From Coriobacteriales bacterium (GTDB taxonomy: Bacteria > Actinomycetota > Coriobacteriia > Coriobacteriales > UBA8131), in the NCBI GenBank assembly GCA_031267175.1, contig JAIRZP010000218.1, positions 1 through 6,988 on the forward strand: a DNA stretch of 6,988 bases, written 5' to 3'. The translations under genes were made by a program, and so were the position numbers. This document shows positions 1 to 5,114 of this stretch, piece by piece. Position 1 is the stretch's first letter. Every line of letters begins with the position of its first letter. Below the pieces are notes generated by a model. That model was not told where the DNA came from and did no database searches. It saw nothing but the letters and a program-made list of their open reading frames with translations.

Positions 1-275
1 TCAGCGACATGACACCACGCGCTAAGCCGTCCACGCAGGAGAGGCAGGCAGAGGCAATCGAGGCAATCGCCAGCAAAGGTGTACTGACGCCACGTGAGCG
101 AGAGTTCTTTGGCTATTTAGCCGCAGGCCGTTCTATACCTTGGATCAGCAGCCGCCTATCCATATCCGATGGTACCAGCCGAGCTCATGCCAGACACATC
201 TATGCAAAGCTACAAGTCCACTCCCGCCAAGAACTCTTGGACGTTGTGGATCGTGAGACAGAACTGATCAGATAG
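1..275 (+). CDS. LuxR-family transcriptional regulator, C-terminal DNA-binding domain (5' end outside window)
   Basis: The reading frame is already open at the left edge (Ser-Asp precede the first Met at 9), so the ATG at 9 is probably internal and only the C-terminus is seen. The end is a clear LuxR/GerE helix-turn-helix: L-T-P-R-E-R-E-F, then A-A-G-R-S, I-S-S-R-L-S-I-S-D-G-T-S-R-A-H, and I-Y-A-K-L-Q-V-H-S-R-Q-E-L. This matches the family pattern of LTxREx, an AxGxS turn, a recognition helix and the KLxVxSRxEL end. The domain binds DNA as a dimer. In Eggerthellaceae such domains commonly sit at the end of multi-helix membrane proteins encoded beside reductase operons they may control; that N-terminal part cannot be seen here. 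The stop codon overlaps the end of the convergent torD gene by 8 nt. The HTH assignment is firm; its targets are inference. Confidence 0.9.
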   Translation, partial: SDMTPRAKPSTQERQAEAIEAIASKGVLTPREREFFGYLAAGRSIPWISSRLSISDGTSRAHARHIYAKLQVHSRQELLDVVDRETELIR

Positions 276-954
276 GTTTCTCTGGCTGGAGAACACATGG
301 TGGTCTGGCTGGTCGCCGATCTTTCTGTAGGCGATGTATTCTGTTGATCGCAGCCGGTATGATGGCAGCCAGGCCTTTGTAGAAGTCTGTCCGTGCTTCT
401 TTTGAGACCTGCTTTGCCCAGATGCCGACCCATCTTCCAGGATGCTCTTCGATGAACATCCGCGCGTCATAAATAATCGCATCTCGTTCGTCACCTGGCG
501 CGGACAGGGCCCTCTCCAACAGCATGGCCACAAATTCCAACTCCAAACCGATGTGGTCATCTGGCTCCTGGTGAAGCTTCTCGATGTTCAGGCCGTGTCT
601 GCGGTACCAGTCCCGTACCTCTCTGGTCTGGCTTTGGAAGATCTGACGGTCGGTGTTGAAGTAGAACGATTCCCAAGGCGGGCAGGTCATCTCCTGCAGC
701 CCCACGAACAGCCGAGTGTTGTCGGCGAGCAGATCTTTGTATGCCTCCTCGTCGAGTTTGCCGCCCAACTGCTCGTCCCAGGCGGCGAGCAGGGCTGCCC
801 CTCGAGCGAATTCGGCGTCATCGACATCAATGGGCAAAGCTTGAAAGAGCCGGTTCTCAACCAGTGTGACATAGAGCCCACGGGAGGGGAACCGATGCAA
901 CACCCGACCGACGAGGGAGAAGAAAGTCTGATAGTGCTGAAGTTCTTCCTGCAT
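268..954 (-). CDS. torD: TorD/DmsD-family molybdoenzyme assembly chaperone
   Basis: A 228-residue cytoplasmic chaperone of the TorD/DmsD/NarJ group. These proteins bind the Tat leader and apo-form of a DMSO-reductase-family catalytic subunit, help insert the molybdopterin cofactor and delay export until folding is complete. Visible family marks are C-P-P-W-E-S-F-Y near residues 91-98 and E-P-D-D-H-I-G-L-E-L-E-F at 130-141, the hallmark EPDDHIG segment. The predicted character is mostly helical, with no signal or membrane segment. An upstream in-frame TTG at 966 is possible, but GGAGG at 960-964 lies 5 nt before the ATG at 954, so the ATG is chosen. It follows dmsB by 103 nt on the same strand and is most likely its partner chaperone. 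The C-terminal tail is rich in Pro and Arg. The symbol is used for the family; dmsD would be equally fair. Confidence 0.9.
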   Translation of the reverse strand: MQEELQHYQTFFSLVGRVLHRFPSRGLYVTLVENRLFQALPIDVDDAEFARGAALLAAWDEQLGGKLDEEAYKDLLADNTRLFVGLQEMTCPPWESFYFNTDRQIFQSQTREVRDWYRRHGLNIEKLHQEPDDHIGLELEFVAMLLERALSAPGDERDAIIYDARMFIEEHPGRWVGIWAKQVSKEARTDFYKGLAAIIPAAINRIHRLQKDRRPARPPCVLQPEKPI

Positions 955-959
955 GAAAA

Positions 960-964
960 CCTCC
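960..964 (-). promoter_or_regulatory. Ribosome binding site that fixes the torD start
   Basis: GGAGG on the minus strand lies 5 nt upstream of the ATG at 954-952. The longer in-frame reading from a TTG at 966-964 would begin inside this site, so the shorter protein is preferred. Confidence 0.75.
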
Positions 965-988
965 AAAACCCAAGAATCACACCGCTTG

Positions 989-1020
989 GCTGATGCCTCG
1001 GCAGGCAGGGAGGCATCAGC
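989..1020 (-). other. Hairpin between dmsB and torD
   Basis: A perfect 11-bp inverted repeat: GCTGATGCCTC at 989-999 and its complement at 1010-1020, with a 10-nt loop. In the operon transcript it starts 37 nt after the dmsB stop and ends 34 nt before the torD ATG. No run of U follows in the minus direction, so it is not a typical intrinsic terminator. It could limit readthrough into torD or protect the dmsAB message from 3' decay; both are inference. Confidence 0.6.
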
Positions 1021-1023
1021 GGC

Positions 1024-1065
1024 GGCGTATCGTTAATCAGTGATGGCGTATTGCCAATCAGCGAT
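1024..1065. repeat. Imperfect 21-nt tandem duplication across the dmsB stop codon
   Basis: Two adjacent 21-nt units, 1024-1044 and 1045-1065, match at 17 positions. Both start GGCGTAT, contain AATCAG and end in GAT. The dmsB stop (TGA on the minus strand, 1060-1058) lies in the second unit, and the first unit holds the corresponding TGA trinucleotide. This looks like an old slippage duplication at the end of dmsB. No function is evident. Confidence 0.6.
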
Positions 1066-1690
1066 CGCTTACGTACAGAGATGTCGAGTAGCCATCGGAC
1101 TTGTCCATCTTCGCCTCGCGATGCAGTTTCAGGACCAGCGAAGGGCCGGTCTCCTCTGAGCTGGGCAACGGAGCCACGTCGCAGGCGTCGCCGTTGGCAG
1201 CCATCAGATCGGAGTGCTCGCCATAGTCGAGCGCACGCATTGGACAGGTGGCAACACAGGCCGGCTTCTCGTCGGCCTCCAACAGATCCTTGCAGAAGTC
1301 GCATTTGTAGGCCTTCATGTCCGACTCAAGTATCTGCGGGGCCTTGTAGGGACAGGTGTCATAGCAGCTGCCGCAGCCGATGCAGGCCTCCAGGTCATTG
1401 GAGACAATGCCTGTTTCCGGATCCTTGGTCATTGAGCCTACCGGACAGATGGCCACGCAGGCCGGGTTGGCGCAGTGGTTGCAGGATACCGAGACGTGGT
1501 AAATGAAGACGCCTTCCTGGCGGTAGAGGGTAGGGTCGGTCACATCAACTTTCCACTCGCCGCCCACGAAGTCGCGCACGAAGCGCGGGCGCGGCCCCAG
1601 AGGTAGATCCTTGATGTCCTTGCAGGCCGCCTCGCAGCACTTGCAGCCGATGCAGATGTCGCTGTTTACAAAAAACGCAAGCTGTCCCAT
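1058..1690 (-). CDS. dmsB: DmsB-type electron-transfer subunit with four [4Fe-4S] clusters
   Basis: A 210-residue ferredoxin-like subunit, close to the length of E. coli DmsB. It relays electrons to the molybdenum subunit. Four cysteine groups are complete: C13-x2-C16-x2-C19-x3-C23; C70-x2-C73-x4-C78-x3-C82-P; C103-x2-C106-x2-C109-x3-C113-P; and C130-x2-C133-x11-C145-x3-C149-P. It has no signal peptide, as expected for a subunit exported by Tat as a passenger of DmsA. The ATG lies 2 nt after the dmsA stop, with a strong AAGGAGG (1698-1704) inside the last dmsA codons, so the two genes are surely co-transcribed and probably translationally coupled. No dmsC/NrfD anchor follows; the next gene is torD. 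The family call is firm. The final acceptor cannot be told, because this subunit is shared by many DMSO, polysulfide, selenate and related reductases. Confidence 0.93.
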   Translation of the reverse strand: MGQLAFFVNSDICIGCKCCEAACKDIKDLPLGPRPRFVRDFVGGEWKVDVTDPTLYRQEGVFIYHVSVSCNHCANPACVAICPVGSMTKDPETGIVSNDLEACIGCGSCYDTCPYKAPQILESDMKAYKCDFCKDLLEADEKPACVATCPMRALDYGEHSDLMAANGDACDVAPLPSSEETGPSLVLKLHREAKMDKSDGYSTSLYVSDR

Positions 1691-1692
1691 GG

Positions 1693-4401
1693 CTAATCCT
1701 CCTTAAAGATCTCGCGGGCTGGCCAGAGAGCATCGGGCGGAGGAACCTCGCCCGTCCACTTCTCGACCTTGACGATGCAGCTGTTGAAGGCCATATGGCC
1801 GAAGGCGCAGAGGTTAGGCCCGACAAGGACATTGGCACAACCGGCTTTGTCGACTCCGGTTGCCTCGTCAATGTCCACCCAGGCGCCCTGAGTGATCGCG
1901 ACAACGCCGGGGATGATGACATCGGTGCAGAGCACCGGGCGGATGACCTTGCCCCATTTCGAGGTGACCAGCGCCGTGTCTCCGGTGACCACGCCACAGG
2001 TCTGGGCGTCGATCGGGTTGATATAGATCGGATGGTCGAACATTTCGCGCAGCATCGGGATGTTGCCGAAAGTGGAATGGGCGAAGCGCAGGCCGTGAAT
2101 GGTCGCCAACTGCAAGGGGTATTCGCCCTTGACCTTGTTGCCCCAGTCGGAGAAGGTCTCCTCGTAGCCCTCGATGGCGGGCTTGTACTGCGGCAGCGGT
2201 CCTATGGTCTCCCAACCACAGGCGTTGAGGTCCTCGGCCAAAAGTTCAGAGTATATCTCCAGTTTGCCGGTGTCGGTGGCCAGCGGCTTGCCCTCGGGGT
2301 CGTCGCGGAAGGCCTTGAGCACGATGTGCCCGAAGTTGTCGCCTTCCCTGCGCGGCACGCGGTAGATGCCGTCCTTCTCAAACTGGTCGATGGCGATGCG
2401 GCCCTCCTGCGGAATACCGGCAACGCCACGCTTCTCGATGTCCTCCTGCGTGATGGTCACCAATGGCACATAGGTCTCGCCATCGTCTTCCACCACCAAT
2501 GCGGCAGCAATCTGGTTAAAGCGCTCCTGCACCAGCGGGTAGGGGGTGAGCTTCTCCCCATCGATACCCAAGCGCTTGGCCAGTTCCTCGGCAATCCAGA
2601 TGTCATCCTTGGCCTCGAACATCGGCTCAATGACCTGGCTGGAGAGAAGGATCTGCTCACGATAGCTGTAGGCCAAATCACCCAGACGCTCCCACTGCGA
2701 GGTCACCGGCAGCACGATGTCGGCGTAGACGGCTGGGGTCGCCATCACCATATTCTGGCAGACTACAAACTCCAGCTTGCGATGGGCATCAATGGCCAGC
2801 ATCGTACCTGGCGCCTGGTTCATGCAGTTGCTGTGGGTGTGCCAGAGCATTTTGGTGGGACAGGGACGGATGTCGCCTTTGCCAACGGTGTAGGTGCCGT
2901 TGAGGATCGATGTCCACATCTCGTTGTTGTTGATGCGCGTGTAGCCCTGCGTCGGGCGCGTGTACATGCCGTCCGGCGTCTGGGTGAAGCGCGAGAGTGA
3001 GTTGCCGCTTATGGGGTTGACCAGCATCTCCTTGCCGCCAGCGGTTGTCCAGCTGGGCTCACCCTGGATGTTGCCGCCGAGGACCAGGCCCTTACCCTCC
3101 ATCAGCCAAGTGTGCCCGGCATCGCTGCCGGTCACGCAGCCGGACTTGCCGATGCCACCACACATCGCCCCAAAGGCCAAGATGGTCTGCGGCAGCGCCG
3201 AGGCGTTGGTGGTGCGTCCGGGCGCCGGGGCCATGCAGATGCTGACCTTCTCGGTCTCGGCGATGCGCAGGGCCGTGGCGCTGATCACGTCGGGAGGAGT
3301 GCCACATATCTCCGAGGCCCATTCCGGCGTCTTCGGCGTACCGTCGTAGGTACCCAGCACATAGTCCTTGTAGTTGTTCTGGGGATCGGCGCCCGCAGGC
3401 AGGTGCTCGGCGTCAAAGCCGACGCAACAGCGATTGAGGAAGTCCCAGTCGATGAGGGCGCTACCGCGCGCCTCGTCCTCTTTGAGCACCACGTATGACA
3501 TGCCCAAAGCCAACGCCACGTCGGTTCCCGGGCGAACCGGTATCCACTCCTCGCTGAGCGCTTCGGAGGTGGCATTCCTGAAGATGTCGATGGAGATGAA
3601 CTTTGTTCCACCACGTCGGCAGACCTCGTAGAAGTGGGTGGGGAGCCCTGCCCTGCTCCACGCCGGATTGTATCCCCAGAGCACGATCAGGTCGGCGTTG
3701 CGCATGTCCAGACGGTCGTTGAGGTCTTCCAGCAGGCCGGTGTAGGGTGCGGCGGAACCCCAGACACCACTGGAACAGGCGCCCCAGTTGTCCATGTAGC
3801 CGCCAGAGAGGTTGAGCATTCGCCCCACGTCCCACTGCCCGAAGAGCGATGAAACGAAGCCTGGCATCAGGATGGCCTCATTGCCGTAGGCATCGATGAT
3901 CCGCTTGACCTCATTGGCCACCAGATCTAAGGCCTCATCCCAGCTGATGCGCTCCCATTCGTCACGACCGCGCATCTCGCCATTGGTGTTCTCGCCGCCA
4001 CCTGGCTGCCAACTCTTGCGCTTCATCGGATACTTGAGGCGGTCGGCGCTGAAGACATGGTACTTGCTGGCCCTGCCACGCGCGCAGGAACGCACCTGTG
4101 GGCAGTCGATGCTGTCCTCAATGCCATCGTCGGTGCCGGCCCGGCCGACCAGACCGTCCTTGACGTAAACCTTGTTGAAACCACGGCTGCCGCAGTCCGA
4201 CCAGCACTGGACAGACACCCAGCGCCCCTCGCTCGCCCCGCCTCCAGCCTCGTCGGGAGGGGCTTGGCTGAACCCGCAGCCGACAACCCCGGACATGGCA
4301 GCCGCTCCGGCAAGCACCGAGCTCCACTTCAGAAACGACCGTCGGGATACCCCTCCTCCTTCCCTGGCCTCTATGCCCTTCCTGACCTGCTTGGTATCCA
4401 T
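1693..4401 (-). CDS. dmsA: DmsA-like molybdopterin oxidoreductase, catalytic subunit, Tat-exported, possible lipoprotein
   Basis: A 902-residue catalytic subunit of the DMSO-reductase family (bis-MGD), longer than E. coli DmsA (about 814 aa). Residues 19-25 are a textbook twin-arginine motif (S-R-R-S-F-L-K), followed by an Ala/Gly-rich stretch and V39-V-G-C42, which resembles a lipobox. The N-terminal Fe-S segment reads C66-x3-C70-G-S-R-G74, then C100 and C106; the third ligand Cys expected at 74 is Gly. R-L-K-Y-P-M-K-R (121-128) and W-I-P-V-R-P-G-T-D (286-294) are strongly DmsA-like. Aligning G-A-C-S-S (207-211) with the G-D-Y-S of DMSO reductases makes Ser210 the likely Mo ligand. The molybdopterin-binding C-terminal domain starts near 761 (Y-P-L-Q-L) and ends with V-K-V-E-K. 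GGAGG 5 nt upstream favours this ATG over an in-frame ATG at 4413. It reduces an organic S-oxide, N-oxide or other acceptor; which one is unknown. Confidence 0.92.
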   Translation of the reverse strand: MDTKQVRKGIEAREGGGVSRRSFLKWSSVLAGAAAMSGVVGCGFSQAPPDEAGGGASEGRWVSVQCWSDCGSRGFNKVYVKDGLVGRAGTDDGIEDSIDCPQVRSCARGRASKYHVFSADRLKYPMKRKSWQPGGGENTNGEMRGRDEWERISWDEALDLVANEVKRIIDAYGNEAILMPGFVSSLFGQWDVGRMLNLSGGYMDNWGACSSGVWGSAAPYTGLLEDLNDRLDMRNADLIVLWGYNPAWSRAGLPTHFYEVCRRGGTKFISIDIFRNATSEALSEEWIPVRPGTDVALALGMSYVVLKEDEARGSALIDWDFLNRCCVGFDAEHLPAGADPQNNYKDYVLGTYDGTPKTPEWASEICGTPPDVISATALRIAETEKVSICMAPAPGRTTNASALPQTILAFGAMCGGIGKSGCVTGSDAGHTWLMEGKGLVLGGNIQGEPSWTTAGGKEMLVNPISGNSLSRFTQTPDGMYTRPTQGYTRINNNEMWTSILNGTYTVGKGDIRPCPTKMLWHTHSNCMNQAPGTMLAIDAHRKLEFVVCQNMVMATPAVYADIVLPVTSQWERLGDLAYSYREQILLSSQVIEPMFEAKDDIWIAEELAKRLGIDGEKLTPYPLVQERFNQIAAALVVEDDGETYVPLVTITQEDIEKRGVAGIPQEGRIAIDQFEKDGIYRVPRREGDNFGHIVLKAFRDDPEGKPLATDTGKLEIYSELLAEDLNACGWETIGPLPQYKPAIEGYEETFSDWGNKVKGEYPLQLATIHGLRFAHSTFGNIPMLREMFDHPIYINPIDAQTCGVVTGDTALVTSKWGKVIRPVLCTDVIIPGVVAITQGAWVDIDEATGVDKAGCANVLVGPNLCAFGHMAFNSCIVKVEKWTGEVPPPDALWPAREIFKED
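1698..1704 (-). promoter_or_regulatory. Strong dmsB ribosome binding site inside the end of dmsA
   Basis: AAGGAGG on the minus strand, 7 nt before the dmsB ATG. It is made by the last Lys-Glu-Asp codons of dmsA, and the dmsA TAG falls between it and the dmsB ATG. This arrangement suits translational coupling of the two subunits. Confidence 0.8.
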
Positions 4402-4406
4402 AGTGT

Positions 4407-4411
4407 CCTCC
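4407..4411 (-). promoter_or_regulatory. Ribosome binding site that fixes the dmsA start
   Basis: GGAGG on the minus strand lies 5 nt before the ATG at 4401-4399. An in-frame ATG at 4413-4411 overlaps this site and has only a weak purine run (AAAGAGAAA) before it, so the 902-residue form starting M-D-T-K-Q is preferred. Confidence 0.75.
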
Positions 4412-4438
4412 ATTTTCTCTTTCGGGTACCTCTAATGC

Positions 4439-4466
4439 CCCGTTGCGCGTCAAAACCCGTTGCGCG
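4439..4466. repeat. Direct repeat CCCGTTGCGCG in the dmsA leader
   Basis: Two exact 11-bp copies, 4439-4449 and 4456-4466, with starts 17 bp apart, between inverted repeat 1 and the dmsA start. On the coding strand each reads CGCGCAACGGG. Equal spacing and position near the promoter suggest a regulator binding site, but no known operator is recognised. A TTGACG on the minus strand lies between the copies; no fitting -10 follows it. Confidence 0.5.
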
Positions 4467-4482
4467 CCACCTTCCGAGTTAA

Positions 4483-4561
4483 TTTGCATCAGTTCTGCCC
4501 GTGTGAGCGACGACATTAGCCCTGCTAGTCCCACCGCTCACACGGGCAGAACTGATGCAAA
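4483..4561. repeat. Inverted repeat 1: 27-bp perfect arms, upstream of dmsA
   Basis: Arms 4483-4509 and 4535-4561 are perfect reverse complements; the left arm begins TTTGCATCAGTTCTGCCC. The 25-nt spacer contains a smaller palindrome on the same centre (4522): TAGC at 4517-4520 and GCTA at 4524-4527. On the dmsA coding strand the order is arm (with TCAGTTCTGCCC), GCGGTG, ACTAGC, TAATGTCG, arm. The downstream edge is 81 nt from the dmsA start. It could be a DNA operator with multiple dimer sites or a long hairpin in the dmsA leader RNA. No T run follows in either direction, so it is not a usual intrinsic terminator, and no target-site duplication is seen at its borders. Confidence 0.85.
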
Positions 4562-4824
4562 GATTCTTAGAGATACCCTTTCCTTTATCACTGGTAAAAA
4601 ACACAAGTATTCTAGGAGCCGCCATGCATTGAGGTGTGCCTGCTTTGGGGTTTTGAGAAAACTCCTTCGAGAAACACGAAAAGCTGCGCCTCGTTATTCA
4701 GGTTTTACCGAAAAATCTGATTTTAGGATCAAAGATAGTGATGACGGAAAAATTGTAGGCAAAGAACCACTTCGTGACGCCAGCTTGAAATATTTTGCTA
4801 AAAATGGTCAGGATTAAAGGGGTT
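4562..4824. other. Spacer between the two inverted repeats, no gene recognised
   Basis: 263 nt that appear richer in A and T than the flanking genes. Open frames crossing it run through one or other inverted repeat, show no recognisable domain and have no convincing ribosome site. The only local structure noticed is a small palindrome, AAAATC-T-GATTTT at 4712-4724. The dmsA promoter may lie here or just beyond inverted repeat 1; no good -35/-10 pair was found on the minus strand. Confidence 0.4.
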
Positions 4825-4987
4825 AGGAACAGTAAAGCAATAAATTGCGCAATAGACTGTGAGTCAGTTTGCCCAAGCTCAAGGCGGTGAAAGGCGGCAC
4901 TACTAGCCGTAATGCCGACTTTTGCCAACGCAGAGATTGGGCAAACTGGCCGCAGGATATTGCGCAATTTATTGCTTTACTGTTCCT
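4825..4987. repeat. Inverted repeat 2: 30-bp perfect arms, upstream of the fic-like gene
   Basis: Outer arms 4825-4854 and 4958-4987 are perfect reverse complements; the left arm begins AGGAACAGTAAAGCAATAAA. A second arm pair, CAGTTTGCCCAA at 4865-4876 and its complement at 4937-4948, is nested inside. A central imperfect palindrome (4895-4903 with 4909-4917) shares centre 4906 with the outer arms. Reading towards the fic-like gene the order is TCAGTTTGCCC, GCGGTG, ACTAGC, TAATGCCG, GGGCAAACTG, the same order of blocks as in inverted repeat 1 read towards dmsA. The repeat ends 127 nt before the fic-like ATG. No flanking target duplication and no transposase were found. Confidence 0.85.
4844..4968. 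repeat. Two copies of the palindrome ATTGCGCAAT
   Basis: The 10-bp perfect palindrome ATTGCGCAAT occurs at 4844-4853 and 4959-4968, one in each outer arm of inverted repeat 2, 115 bp centre to centre. Each could be the site of a symmetric protein dimer. Its half-site TTGCGC also occurs in the CCCGTTGCGCG repeats by dmsA. Confidence 0.55.
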
Positions 4988-5033
4988 TAGTTCATAGGAG
5001 AATTCACCCGTCCCAAGTCAGCCGATGAAGGTC

Positions 5034-5039
5034 TATAAT
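5034..5039 (+). promoter_or_regulatory. Possible -10 element (TATAAT) for the fic-like gene
   Basis: A perfect TATAAT on the plus strand, 75 nt before the fic-like ATG and 46 nt after the end of inverted repeat 2. No good -35 is found 16-18 nt upstream (the 17-nt position is TCCCAA), so the promoter may need an activator bound upstream, perhaps at inverted repeat 2. The -10 match is seen; promoter use is inference. Confidence 0.4.
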
Positions 5040-5114
5040 TGTCATAGTCGCTGCCCCAGGGAAGGGAGGCCTTATCCTGTTGGCTTGTGACCTAAAAGGA
5101 GGGGGGCGCAAACG

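Noticed and set aside
442..993. A 183-codon plus-strand open frame antisense to torD
   Set aside because: The opposite strand encodes clear TorD motifs (PPWES, EPDDHIG); the plus frame has no family resemblance.
1795..3000. A 401-codon plus-strand open frame antisense to dmsA
   Set aside because: It lies wholly within the well-supported dmsA gene, has no recognisable domain and no ribosome site, and is the kind of long antisense frame produced by high-GC codon use.
4425..4455. TTGACG on the minus strand as a dmsA -35 box
   Set aside because: No acceptable -10 lies 16-18 nt downstream; the 17-nt position reads GGTACC.
4483..4561. Inverted repeat 1 as an intrinsic terminator
   Set aside because: The stem is far longer than usual and no T run follows it in either direction; it lies upstream of dmsA rather than after a gene.
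4443..4817. A 124-codon plus-strand frame across inverted repeat 1, and an 89-codon minus frame (4698-4967) across inverted repeat 2
   Set aside because: Both run through the repeats, show no domain and lack a convincing ribosome site; the first starts at a TTG inside the CCCGTTGCGCG repeat.
4825..4987. Inverted repeat 2 as a MITE, insertion sequence or integron attC site
   Set aside because: No target-site duplication or transposase was found, and the paired R and L core boxes of attC are not present at both ends. A MITE is not fully excluded and needs a genome-wide copy count.
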